From positions 3,348,501-3,412,500 of the forward strand of contig NC_133033.1 of the NCBI RefSeq assembly GCF_048771995.1: a stretch of 64,000 nt of DNA. The letters run 5' to 3'. This stretch comes from Taeniopygia guttata. Its lineage: Eukaryota > Chordata > Aves > Passeriformes > Estrildidae. The notes beneath the pieces are model-generated. The model had not been told where the DNA came from and searched no databases. It saw nothing but the letters and a program-made list of their open reading frames with translations. The position numbers were made by a program, and so were the translations under genes. Positions 38,737-50,050 of this stretch are shown here, one piece after another (position 1 is the first letter of the stretch; each line of letters starts with the position of its first letter).

Positions 38737-41700
38737 TTTTAATAAAACCTGTTGAAGGAAAAGGAAACAAAAGGGGTTAAAAGCAGATAAAATGACTGAT
38801 GGAAAAAGTGCCAAGAGCTGCTGCCTCCCATCAAGCCAAACATCCCACCTGTGGTGTGATGCTGGTAATTATAAAGTAACTACATAACAATCGGTTACAT
38901 GTTACACAGAGGAAAAAAAAAAAAAAAGTTTCCAAGACCTCTCCACCATCAATTCACACCACTTTTAAGACTCAGAAAATAATTTTCTGAAAATGTGTTG
39001 AGCCATGAGATCATGGTGTGAAAACTCTGCCTACTCCGACATCCTACAAGAACAAAGTGAGGTTAAGTTAATTGATTTAATTATTCACAATGAGTTGCTT
39101 ATTTCACTATATTAAGTTTAACTATTTGACATTTAATACAGTGACAAATTCACTGTTCTTAATTTCTCACGGTTTATTCTTAATTAATAGTTAACATTTA
39201 CATTTTAATCAAGCTGTGAGAATGCTAAGAGCTGATAGAAGTATCTGAAACATCACACAAGTACCACATTTAGTGCTTGTATGAACCTTTTACATCTCTG
39301 AAACACATGAAACTCAGCTGACACACAGATTCTGATATTTAGAAAATGAATGGATATATTGGCATTTAAAACACATGGTATTTACAGAGCATCAAAATGT
39401 TTCTACTTAAAAACAGCCCCCTTCTCCTAAAGAAGTGACCTGATAATATCTGCATATGGCAGATGGGGTGGTTAGAGGGAGGAATATAGGCAAAGGGGGA
39501 AAGATTTGGAAAGTCTTGATTAACAGAATATGCTTATTCATATTTCAACTTAATATTTTTTTCTTTTTTTAATAATAACATTGAGTATAGGTCAAGATCT
39601 ACTGGCATAATGTAGGTGTCTTTCACATCCATAGCTGTCTTGTAACCACTGCTGCTGAGAGATATCACAAATCTATAATCAGTGAGGGTTAGAGGCAGCA
39701 GGTGAAATAGAGAAGACAACAGGAAGCACCCCATCTCAGAAAATTCTAATGTTGGATAATAATTAATTAGGATAAAGTTTCCTTTGCACTGAAAATGGCA
39801 TAAAGCAACACCTTGGCTGAAGAAACCAACTGAGGCTTCCCTTCCTCCCCCTTTAAACAGCTTATAGAAATGTGATCAGTCTGTGGAGATCTGTGATCAC
39901 ACAATCATTCTTCCTTGCTTCAATCTGGCACTTCATGCCCAGACCCCACTGCTGGGTCCTGGGCCCATGGTTTTTTTCTTTGCTGGGCCAGCACCAGGGA
40001 GTTCTGTCCCTGGTACAGACCAAAGCAGTCACCACACCACACTCTGCTCACAGCCTGCAAGGTCACCAGAGTGCACAGATCATCAGCTTGTAACAGTGTC
40101 AGGTAGTAGAAAAAAACTCCAAGCTATAGAGCATATTGAGGTCCTGCTGGAAATCCTGGCTGCTGCCTCCCAGCATGCTGGTGCTGCCCAGCAGATTAGG
40201 TGCAACACACACTAATCTCCTTAAGCAAGGTCATGTGTCCAAGCGATGAGCAATCAGCTAAAAATAATGGTGTGCCATGAGTCTAACACCTAGGAATATT
40301 GGCAAGAAGGCCTGCTTTATTTTCTTGGCCCTGGCTCTGTGACCTGGTCAGAGGAACAAAAGCCAATCTCTCTGCCAGAGAAGACAACTCCGCTGCTACG
40401 GGTGATTAATACTGCATCTGTCACCTGGGGGGTGACAGCACTCAGCTTCTCCCTCTTAGCCCTCAGCTGGAAAAGCAGTTTCAAGATATTCTTTTCAACA
40501 GAACATTTACTTCTTCATTTTGCACTCCACCTCCCCAAAGCTCCAAAGGCTGGCTGCAGGTGCTGCAAGTTCCTTGTGAGAAATTTTACTACAAAGACAT
40601 TGCATAATACTGTCCCTGATACTATTGCATAAATTTCCTTGTTTTTTCCCTATTTCAGCTCTGTCTTTATCTGCTGACTCATAAAAAGTTGAGAATTAAC
40701 CACAATCTGCAAATCAGATTCTTTTTTTTAAAACACAGGCAAATCCTTCTTACTTGCTCTTCACTAAATACAAATAGCAAAAGGAGTATTTTATATCCAG
40801 CCTTGTGCTCACATACACAATATTACTCCAAATTTCTCTTCCTTGTACGGCAGCCTTGATTTTAGCTCATTAATGTGTTTTTGCTACTTAGAGAACAAAC
40901 TTAGCAGATGTTAGAGAATTAAACTCACAGTACCTCCTACTCAGCACTTGAAATTATGGCTTTGCATTGGATTCTTCCCACAAACATTTGAAACCTGGAA
41001 CCCAATCTGCCCATGTAATGTTTACTTTCCTTTTTTTTCCTTACTAAGCAACCAGGATGTGCCTGTGTGAGTGACTGGGCAGGAAGCAGAGTTTGTTTAT
41101 GTGCTCAAGCAATGCATATCAGCCTTTGCACATCCACCAGTTCATTGCTGTCAATCAGTGGGAACAGGAAAGAGTTAAGTGACAGTACAAAACCAAGAAC
41201 CCCAAACTTACTTTAACTGGTCTCTTTCTGGATAAAGCTCACCTAGATTCACAAAGCAGCACTCAGTATCTCATGAAAAAAAGGCTATAAGCAAATATTA
41301 ATCCTTTTTCAAGAACAGCAAGCACTAACTCACAGAGGCTTTTCAAAGTAAAGTGTCTCTGCAACAGGATCTGATCTGCTTGCAAAAACATAATTTGATG
41401 CCAAGGGTTTTTTTGGAATACCAAACACTTGGTATGCCACCTACTTATCAACCCCATCCACAAAAAGCACTGTCATCTCCAGGTCATAAATGTCAGCAAT
41501 TATGGACTCTGCCCAAGGGTATTTCTTGAGAACCTAAGAACTCAGCAGAGAAGTTGGTGGAAAATACTTAGCCAAAGTACAGTGATAAGAATTTTAAAGA
41601 GGAATGCTGCCATTCTGTTTAGTTTCCAGAAGATTCCTTTGGTACAAAAGGAAGCTCCAAATCAGAGATGAAGGAACTCTTTAATGGAGTTCAGGGGTAG

Positions 41701-44314
41701 CAGAAGGTCCCTGCACAGACTTCTTGCTTTGGAATTTGGACACCAACATTCATTGCCACGTGAAAAGAAAACTGTTGTGCAAATAAAACATTGGTTTGGA
41801 TTTTTTTATCTGCTGGATTCTTTGCTTCTGCAGGCAATATAATCATGAGGAAAACTGAACCAGAAAAAAGACTGAAATATAATGTCCTAAAAGTCCAGTC
41901 AGACAGGTCAGTTCATCAAGCACAATATTCTTAACATGACACCAAAATATTTTATGCATGGATGATTCATATCCATGGACTTCCAAGGGGTGGAAGGCAG
42001 TGGAGTCAGGACCTTCTAAATCCATGAAATATCTGAAGTCAAGAAGCCTGGCTCCCTTGCAGCCAAGAAAAAAGGCCTCCTTCAATACAGCCTTGTCTGT
42101 CCACTGCAGAATTCAAGCCTCGTATTTTCAACTTACTATATTAATTTGCAAACAGAAGGAGAGGGGCAGAGGAAAAAAGTTAACTTAAAAGACATGGCCA
42201 TCTTGACCGTGTAAATCCACGACTGGAACTGCTAAGTCAGGACAAGAAGCCAAAATTCCCTCCAAGCACTAAACCAGCAATGGCCTCCTTCTCTGCAAAT
42301 CACAGCAGGGATAGAATTGCTTTTCAAACAAGCATTTATGATCAAAAGGCTACAGCATATTATAAATATTTATATGGCCCATTAAATAATAGTCTGTATA
42401 AATATTGTTCAAAATATGCATGCTGGAAACCACAGACTTCCCAGTTTATCCTTGTACAAACGTGTTAGTTTTCCCACATAAGCAATGAAAAAAGAAAAAG
42501 AACGGGTGAAACTCAGTTGCAAAAATATTAAAAAAAAAAAAAAAGAAAGAAAATCCTTAACATTATTTACTTTAATTTAAAAGGAATGAGTAAGTAACCA
42601 GAGGAGTTTTTGATCGAGCACTGTTAGACTTATCTGTCCCACTTTACCTCATGGTGATCGAGCTGCCAGGACGTACCTTTCTGTTAAAGCCAGGGTGCAG
42701 GAGGGGCTGCACTCACTTCAACATAGGCCCAAGATCAGCACAAGCTTTCAGCAGCAGCAATTTAGACTTCGTGGTGCTGTGTGCTTAAACACAAACAATT
42801 AGGAAGGACTGGCATGTCTGTTTTAAACTTTGATCTCTGGAACGCTGCGGGCTGCCCAGACCCGGTGATTGTGGATAAACACTGCGTTTTTAGCAGTGCA
42901 GCTGTGCTTTTCTATGGGTTACCAAGAAAAAGATTAACAGACTCAAATTAGGCTTCGTAAGCTTTGTGTGAAAAGATCTAAATATGCTAAAGAGAAGATG
43001 CTTTTCAATTGTAGAAAGGATAAAAACCAAAACAAAACCTTTGAACATTATAGTGGAAATTCGGCACTTTGGGTTGCTAGAGGTAAGTAACCAATACAAG
43101 TGGTGGTGGTAGAGTGGCAGTATCTCCTTGAAGACAGTGAACTCCCTTTCCTCTTCCAGCTTCTGTAATTCCTGTTTGAATGTGGCAAGAGAAAGAAGGC
43201 ACATGGCTGTGTGGGAGAGCAGGAGCAGATGGGGAATTCTAACACTGTGGTGAAGGGCAGTACTAATATAGAAAATATCCTTAAATGCCCAAGGGAGTGT
43301 GCTATAGCTATCAACAAGCATTTATTTGTCAGCTACCCCACAGCAAACAAAACAAACACAGGGAACAAAAGCACACCTAACCTCCCCTTTTCCCTTCCCC
43401 AAACAGAAATATGTACATCCAGGATCTCTGTCTTAGGTAACAGATCTCTGTCTGTGCTAACAGTAACAAAATTGGAATAAATAAAAATTGAGCTGGGGAA
43501 AATATGCTTTTTCATTGGAAACCAAACACCTCTAGATTCTTTCAGCAGTTCTCTGGTACATTCTGTGAAGTTTTCTTGCATCTTACAAGGAAAAACAGCA
43601 TCAAATAATGGAATATTTCAGTAGTGGGATAAAACTCTGATTCCAGTCCTATAATACTTAGATTGTTCCATCAAAACCTTCCTGTCCTCCTAACACTGTA
43701 ATGCAATTTCAATAAATCCCAGCATAGGCAGGACTGATAATATTCTACTATTTTCTAGTATCTCTTTTTCTCTCTATAAATAATTCACTATGTACTAATT
43801 TGCTGTAATGTCTCTCCAGATTTTTTTTCTTCCCCTTGCTTTCAGTGTCCAAGACAAAGTCATTACTTCATTGCTGCCCTCTGCCCTCTAATTCTATATT
43901 TTGGATTTTAAATACTTTCAGGCCAAACTACTTCCACCTGCTGTGATTTAAAGCAAGCACATTTGGGTTTATCCTGGTGTAACCAGGAAGTGGAGAAATT
44001 AAAATGACTAAATTATTCTAATAAATTAGATCCAAACATTGTTTCTTTTCAGCTTCTACTGCCTACATAGTTATCTCACTCAGGAACAGAGAAGGATGTC
44101 AGCATGATCAGTTGACATTGGTAAATACCAAGCTCTTACATGTACAGCAGAGTTGGTTTTCTCTATATTCTGCTCGAGAAGAGTTTGTACTAAACAGAAT
44201 TATTTTCTCTCCTTCCAGTTCCTGTCTTCAGCTCACACAGGCACACGGTCTGTGGTACTGATGATCAAACAGGAGCAATGGCATTCTGGCCCCTGATTAA
44301 AGAGCAGAGCATGG

Positions 44315-44760
44315 CTGTGCTGGGTCAGATGAAAGGTCCAATTAGCCCAGGATCCTCCACAAACAGCAGAAGCCGTAAGAAAAGCATATGCCTGCCCTTT
44401 TCATCCAGCAGTACTTCCCCAGGACACCTTTCCTCCTGCTATCTATAGTAAAGGCACTTCCTGAGCCAGAAATTTTATCTTCAGGATTAGCAGACCTTGA
44501 AGGCTTTTTCCTCTCTAAATTTGTGCTCTTTCTGGATCCAGGGAAACTTTTCTCACTGCAAACTACTGTGGTAATGAGTTATAAAGTTCTGTGTAAACAA
44601 TGCAGGAAAAAGCCCTTTGGTTTGTTCTGAGCATGCCACCTGCTAGTTTTGTTTGATGTGTCTGAGTTCCTGAGCTAGAGGAGACGTTAAGCAATTGCTG
44701 TGTATTTACTTTCTCCATGCAGGCATGATTCCATTGCATTCTGAATCACCCCCAAAGGCC
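44315..44760 (-). mobile_element. Ancient L3/CR1-type LINE remnant, strongly diverged
   Basis: The segment opens with tgtgctgggtcagatgaaag, gtccaattagcccaggatcc, close to the 'gggtcagaccaaaggtccat..agcccag' block common in reptile CR1 3' regions. Farther on come cctctctaaatttgtgctct followed by ttctggatcc, and tatttactttctccatgcag then gcatgatt, in the same order and spacing expected of that element. It reads antisense, is heavily mutated and was assigned from memory of reptile repeats. Confidence 0.65.
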
Positions 44761-47700
44761 TCACTGCCACTATCCACAGATCATGGGTACTGAGCTGAAC
44801 TCACAATCTCTGCATGGTCAGGTAAGACAAAAAGCATTTTCCTGCTCTGAGTGCTCATGGATGTGGCAGTAACAAAGTACCATAACCCACTGCAGTAGTC
44901 AGTACTAATAAACAGCAAGAAATAATGCCAAGGCCACTGTGGGTAAGTGGAGATACTGCTCAGAGATGCTGCAGTAGGAAAACAATGTATTGGTGTCAGG
45001 TGAGAGGTGCTGCTCAGGAGCACGGAACTGGCCAGGGATTTCTAGCTTCATGCAGGTCCCAAAACACTGAGCTCACAACAGACTGATCCAGGAGTTCCTT
45101 CCAACTACATGCCTGGGGGAGACTTGGGACTACTGCTCCTCCTGGTTTTCCCTGGCCCCGCTGAGGTTGGACGGGCTCTGCCCACGCCGAGCAGACCCGG
45201 CTGCCCCGGCGCTCCCTGGCCTGTAATTCTGGCACACAAAGGAAACAAGTGCAGCTCCCCCTGCTCCAGAGCTCACCTAACCCCGGGAACAGCAGGAAAC
45301 AGCTGCGGAGAGGAGCGCTCAGGAAAAAGGAAGGCTGAGAAAAGGGCTGTGAGAACGCACAACATGAGATGAGAAGATACAGCCTTGTGGGGAAAAGCAA
45401 CAGCTCCGATTCCCTCGGAGCTCTCTGGGCCCTGCTGGGAATGGGCCATCACTCCAAGAGCAGGCTCTGATCCTGCATCCACCAGTGGCAACCTCCCAGC
45501 CACTATCCGGAGTTCAGGACTAAACTCATGAACATCACAGGTGCACTCAAACAACGGCAGGATTTTGAACACTTGCCATAACCCCCAGTCTGTCCAGTAG
45601 AGGAAATGTTGATCAGAAAATGCCAGGACACGATTCCCAGGCAGGAAAACCTAAGGAATAAGGGGGGTGTATACAGCACCCTTTCTTTGCCCCAGCCTGG
45701 CAATGGCAGTGGATCCAAGCCACGCACACCACGCTCCTGAGATCCATTCCCTGCTCTGACACTGCAGCTGCACAAATCCCCAAAGGCTGTGTTAATGACC
45801 TGGCAGACAGACTTGTCCCAAGTGATTCTGCAGAATGCCTGGAGCCCTGAAAGAAGACACTATCTTGTTTACATTTACCGAGGGGGAAAAAAATACCATC
45901 TAATTATTACATAAATTCTGGCTGTAGCAGCTTCATGACTAGTTGAAAAGAGGTAACAGGCTCCAAAATGACTGATGGACCCAAGTGTTTGGATCCACCA
46001 GCTTATCAATCTAATGCTAAGGAAGATCTTTCACATCCCTGTGTCTCTATCACTTTAACCTACACATGATGGACAGAGAGAATAATCTCTGCTCTTTGCC
46101 TGTAAAATTGATTAATGTACTGTGACTTTTAAGTTTTTTTTTTACTCTATGCTGCGATGAAAATAGAGAAACAAATAAAAAATCCTGAACAACCACACCC
46201 CACAAAAAAGCAGTATACTTGTAAACACAGCACAATAATGTGAATTTTCAAAATATCTGTTTAAGTTACAAAATGGAATCTGGAGGAGAATGCAATTCAA
46301 AAGGCACAATTACAATTCACACAACAGCGTTAAACTGCATTCCTGCAGCAAACCAGCCTTGTTGGCACCAGGAGCTTCTGTGCAGGGTACATGGGTAACT
46401 ACAGCCATCATGCCACTGTGGATACAAATTAGCCAACCTAGGGTAATGCTGATATTCTAACTTTAATTCTTGAGATGCCAGTGCTACATCACAGCTGAAT
46501 CTGGCACTAACCCTGTGATTACATATCAGCAGATCCGTATAAAAATAATTTGTTCTGAGCTCACAGTTTTATGAAATGATAAAACATCAAAATTAGCATT
46601 CTGGCTGAAATCCACTGCATTTCCCATCAAGGCTTACACATTTAAGCAACATCTGAACCAACTGCCTATAATTACTTCTGGCAGATACTGGAGCACTTAG
46701 GCCAGTAGTAGATGCAACAGTGAAATAAATTTTTAAAGACATGCTGCAAACCACTTCAAGATGCTCAGCCCAGAAGCAAACATGTGTCCATAAACCCAAT
46801 CCACGGTTTATTTTACAGGATTTGTTCACTCTTGCATAGTAAAAGCCTGAGAAGAATGACAGCCACAAATAATCTGTCAGTTTAAAATTAAACATTTATT
46901 TGGCTGCAATTTCAAAAACACTCGCCCTGAAGTTCCTGTCACAACTACTTAAGAGGAAGTGGGGTTGCATATTAGCTTAGGTTAAAAGAAACACTAATTC
47001 TGCACAAAACCAGTTATTTATTTATTCAAAAGAACCAAGGTTTTAAAATGATAATTTAACTGAGAAACATAAAATGGAGAAACAGAAGTGTATACTAAGA
47101 ATACACATAAAAACTTCCTATCATAGAATTAGTTTATTTGGTCTCTCCTGATACTATAAATTTATTTCTGCCATGATTTTTATAGCTGGGAACAGCTGTC
47201 CCTACAAGCAACCAATTCTCTCTGCATTAATCCTCCTATCCCAGACACTCTTCCCAGGAAAAAAAAGTGCCTCTTTTTTTTTTCTTCTATATGCTCATAT
47301 ACATTCCTGAAGGAAAGGGACCATTAGCATTACAGAGCCTTTAAAATTTTGTTTTTGTATTATATCTACGTACACTTAAAAAAAAAGTTAATCCCAACTA
47401 CTTAAGTAAATGGTCTTCCAGGATAAGAAAACAGAATTAAATACATGAGAATGAAATACACAAGAAGGAAATATATGAGAAAGAAATACAAGACCACCTC
47501 CCCAACAATGTGTCTGCTTAGTACTTTCTAAAAACCTCTGAGCCCTCTCCTCTACTTCCCTGGAATTTGTTTTGTAAGTGCTCTCCAGAGAAGAGCGCTG
47601 GTGTTAAGTTTATTAAACTTCCTAACAAATCCCAGGCACCTCAGCAGGGAAGGAATCTGCCAAGTTGCCAGTGCCTCACCGGGCAGAGCCTGGCACCAGC

Positions 47701-48027
47701 GAGGAACACGGCCGTGTTGGCAGCTCCCGAGCCAGGCACGAGTAAATTCCAGCAGGTTCCTGGGGTGTGATCTGTGCCAGCCCAGGAGCTGCTTGGGATC
47801 AGAGGGGCATGACAAGGAGACAAGGCTGTGACAAAAAGGGGAGCTGCATGAGGATGAGGGAGGCAGTGGTGGCAGGACACCAGTGCCAGCAGCCCCTGTG
47901 CCAGAGAGATGAGACTGGAGACGACATTTATGGAAGTTTCCTGGGGATATGGAGGATTAGGCAAGTGTGTGAGGGATGTGCATGTCCCACCTACCCAGGT
48001 CAGGTCATCTGAGCACTGCCCTTTGAC

Positions 48028-48275
48028 AGAATCACAGAAAAAGCTGAGCTGGATAAGGATACTCAAGGACCATCAAGTCCAACTCCTGCACCTGCACAGA
48101 ACCCCGAGAGCCACACCATGTGCCTGAGAGCATGGTCCAAATGTTCCCTTGAATTCTGTAAGGTTTGGTTCTGTGACCCTTCCAGGGAAACCTGTTCCAG
48201 CACCCAACCACCCTTTGGGGGGAAAACCTTTTTTACTATCCAACCTCAAGCACCCCTGAGACAAGTTCTCAGGTC
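48028..48275 (-). mobile_element. CR1 LINE 3'-region fragment, diverged
   Basis: It begins agaatcacagaaaaagctga, has ggaccatcaagtccaactcc and ccagggaaacctgttccagc, and continues as aaaaccttttttactatcca, then acctcaagcacccctgagac. This matches the order of antisense CR1. It sits ~250 bp from the edge of the CpG island, inside FGGY intron 1. Confidence 0.85.
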
Positions 48276-48868
48276 GCATCACTCGGCATCACGAAGAAAT
48301 CAGCGTGTGCCTCTCCTTTTTCCCTCAGGAAGCTGCATTTGAAGCACATGGGAAGGCGGCTGGGATAAAGGTGATCCAACAGCACAGGAGGCACTGGGAG
48401 GATCCGTGTGCCCACCTGGGCACCCCTGAACGAAGGGCTGCCTGAATGAAGAGTTCTCACTGCATTACAGCGGGAGTTACACATGGCAGTGCTGCACAGA
48501 AACGTCAGGAGGAGAGAAGGACGCAAACCCCATCGGCCGCACGAAAAGCGGCTCTGAGCTCACTCGGGCCGACGCGAGCGCTCAGCCCACGCACGGCCGG
48601 GCCCGCGGCTGCGGCGAGGGGCTCCCTGGGGAAGGAGGCGGCGCTGGTGATTAAACAACAACACGAACGCGAAACCTCCTTTTAGAGCAGCAGGATCCGA
48701 GCCCTAACGGAGGAGGAGGACGGAATCCTGCGGGGCGTCACGGCGGAGAAGGGGCAGGAATAAGGGCAAGGAGAGGGGCGGGAGCCGCGCTGAGGCAGCG
48801 CGCGCTGCGCTCCCCTCAGCCACGGTGAGGGCCGGGGGCCGCCGCTGCCCCTCAGCGCCGTCACTTAC

Positions 48869-49070
48869 TCGTGCAGCCATCACTTACTTGTGCCCCCGGC
48901 ACTGCCCGGGCCCGCACAGCCCGGCGGGGACGTCCCCTGAACCCGCCGCTGCCGGGAAAAGCGCCGGGAAAAGCGCCGGGTTCCCCCTTGCCGGGCTCCC
49001 CCGTGCCGGGCTCCCCGTGCCGGGCCGGCCGCGCCTGCGCCGGGAAGGGGCGGGCAGGGGAAGTGGCGGC
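48869..49070 (-). other. FGGY: Probable non-coding first exon of FGGY (5' UTR), right end uncertain
   Basis: The translation start lies in an exon with a clear upstream acceptor, so at least one upstream non-coding exon is required. Within the CpG island, two good minus-strand donors of the form GTAAGTG occur 19 bases apart, leaving exon left ends at 48,869 or 48,888. Either would splice into the acceptor at 38,748. The transcription start is not visible from sequence alone, so the right end at about 49,070 is a guess from the GC-rich core. No transcript evidence is available here. Confidence 0.5.
48951..49026. repeat. GC-rich short tandem repeats inside the CpG island
   Basis: The island core carries two to three copies of a 12-14 bp unit (gcgccgggaaaa) followed by three copies of a ~15-17 bp unit containing tgccgggctcccc. 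Translated open frames over this stretch on either strand are Pro/Gly/Ala-rich products of the repeat and not genes. Confidence 0.8.
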
Positions 49071-49211
49071 GCTGAGGGGCAGCGGCGGCTCGGGCCGGGA
49101 ATCGCCCGGGTCTGAACCGGCAGCAAGGAAGGGGCTTTACGTATGGTAAATCTTATTTTCTGCCCCGTACACGGCTGTGAAATATCGGCGGTCGCAGAAG
49201 CTTTGGAGCGG

Positions 49212-49339
49212 TGCAAGAAGACGTGTGGAGACCGCTGAGAAGAACGTATACAGTATAGGAGAATAAATATAGTGTTCCAAGAAGGCGGGTGGAGACCACT
49301 GAGAAGAATGTATACAGTATAGGAGAATAAATATATAAA
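49212..49339. repeat. 64-bp direct tandem duplication, two copies
   Basis: Two adjacent units of about 64 bp begin at 49,212 and 49,276. Each contains caagaag.cg.gtggagacc, then ctgagaaga, then gtatacagtataggagaataaatat, split by only a few substitutions. Both units end in an AATAAA. Further aataaata runs continue to about 49,388. The unit was not recognised as a named family. It lies just outside the CpG island on the upstream side of FGGY. Confidence 0.85.
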
Positions 49340-49617
49340 AACATAAAGGCAAATAAATATGTAGAAACGTATAGAAGAATAAATAAAAAGGAGGGAACGT
49401 CAGGGCTCAGGGCATCTCTCATCCTGTGCCTCCTTAAATATCCTTAAATGAGTAAAACAGGGCTGCAAGCCATGAGTTTGGGTGTCTGCATGGGGTCGCT
49501 CTGAGAGTTTTACATGAAGAGCTGAGGAGTTGCTGAAAACCCTGAGTTTAGTTAAGGTTTGCTTCAAATGGAGAGAGGATGGGGCAGCGGGATGCCCTCA
49601 AATGCAAAACAGAAAAC

Positions 49618-49810
49618 ACAGAATCAATGAGTTTGGAAAAGACCTCTCAGCTGATCGAGTCCAACCCATGGGCCAGCCACGGTTTGGGACCAGATCCCAC
49701 CACACCCCTGCATGACCCTCCTCAGCCCACGCAGGGAGGAGCAGATGGCAGCCCTCACATTCCCATCGTGTCCAAACACTTCTGGCCCCAGGGAGCCGCC
49801 AGGGATTTTT
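49618..49810 (-). mobile_element. CR1 LINE 3'-region fragment, diverged
   Basis: It starts acagaatcaatgagtttgga and continues aaagacctctcagctgatcg, then agtccaaccc, the standard antisense CR1 end. Weaker similarity (agatcccaccacacccctgc, then catcgtgtccaaacacttctgg split by changes) extends to about 49,810. It lies upstream of FGGY. Confidence 0.8.
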
Positions 49811-49944
49811 CCCGTTAACCCCCAAATGTTCTACAACTGGAAATCTTGCAGCAAAAAAAGTTCTCTTGCAACATTTCCAGAGTATTCCCACTTCGGCCTG
49901 AGCAGAAATGCTGCAGGAACAGCCTTGCTCAGGGAAAGATGAGT

Positions 49945-50050
49945 GTTTGTCTCGTGGTTAGAGCACAGGGTTCGTGGTCAGGAGCTGTGGGTTCTCATTC
50001 CAGCCTTGCCACTGAATCATTTTGAGAGCTTTGCTAGTCACTTTGTACTA
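49945..50050 (+). mobile_element. MIR-like tRNA-derived SINE remnant
   Basis: The sequence has tgtctcgtggttagagcaca (A-box-like at 49,955-49,966), then ggtcaggagctgtgggttct and cattccagccttgccactga (B-box-like at 49,991-50,001), then ttgctagtcactt. This follows the order of MIR-family SINEs ('gtggttaagagca... gggttc.aatcc..gctctgccac'). No acceptor stem pairs at the ends, so it is not a tRNA gene. It is an old, degenerate copy upstream of FGGY. Confidence 0.65.

Larger units (their letters stand above)
38749..48868 (-). other. FGGY: FGGY intron 1 (~10 kb), 5' UTR intron
   Basis: The left boundary is the ttccttcaacag acceptor of the start-codon exon. The right boundary is one of two GTAAGTG donors in the CpG island. 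It holds a poly-A at 38.92 kb, an ancient L3/CR1 remnant at 44.3-44.8 kb, a GC-richer patch at 45.1-45.3 kb without gene features, and a CR1 fragment at 48.0-48.3 kb. No alternative coding exon was recognised. Confidence 0.6.
1..49110 (-). other. FGGY: FGGY gene, 5' part (promoter through coding exon 5; truncated by left window edge)
   Basis: Five coding segments on the minus strand join into one continuous frame of 667 nt, giving 222 full codons plus one base. The product matches the N-terminal domain of vertebrate FGGY, a FGGY-family carbohydrate kinase characterised as D-ribulokinase, which phosphorylates D-ribulose in the cytosol. The full vertebrate protein is about 550 residues, so roughly 40% is encoded here and the rest must lie left of position 1. 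All five segments have AG acceptors and GT donors with compatible phases and no internal stops, so the gene looks intact. Exon 1 and the exact transcription start are inferred only from the CpG island. Introns 1 to 5 measure roughly 10.1, 1.8, 1.7, 9.1 and 24.4 kb. Confidence 0.93.
48530..49120. promoter_or_regulatory. CpG island, probable FGGY promoter
   Basis: This ~600-bp stretch is very GC-rich with many CpG dinucleotides, while the flanking tens of kilobases are AT-rich and CpG-poor. It contains SP1-type gggcggg boxes near 48,775 and 49,048, a gcgcctgcgc NRF1-like site near 49,031 and a GGAAGTG ETS-type site at 49,059-49,065. There is no obvious TATA box, as expected for a housekeeping promoter. 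Its place ~10 kb upstream of the coding start fits an FGGY promoter. CpG islands are often bidirectional, so a divergent plus-strand non-coding transcript is possible. A plus-strand CACG/GTGAGG donor lies near 48,812-48,820. Confidence 0.75.

Noticed and set aside
45110..45330. GC-richer patch as an alternative FGGY promoter or exon
   Set aside because: CpG density is far below that of the island at 48.5-49.1 kb and no good minus-strand donor in the right place was seen.
48825..49149. Pro/Gly/Ala/Arg-rich open frames on both strands
   Set aside because: They are translations of the CpG island and its GC-rich tandem repeats, which lack stop codons because of composition.
49945..50020. A tRNA gene, from A- and B-box-like blocks
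   Set aside because: No acceptor stem or anticodon arm pairs properly, and the downstream sequence continues like a MIR SINE.
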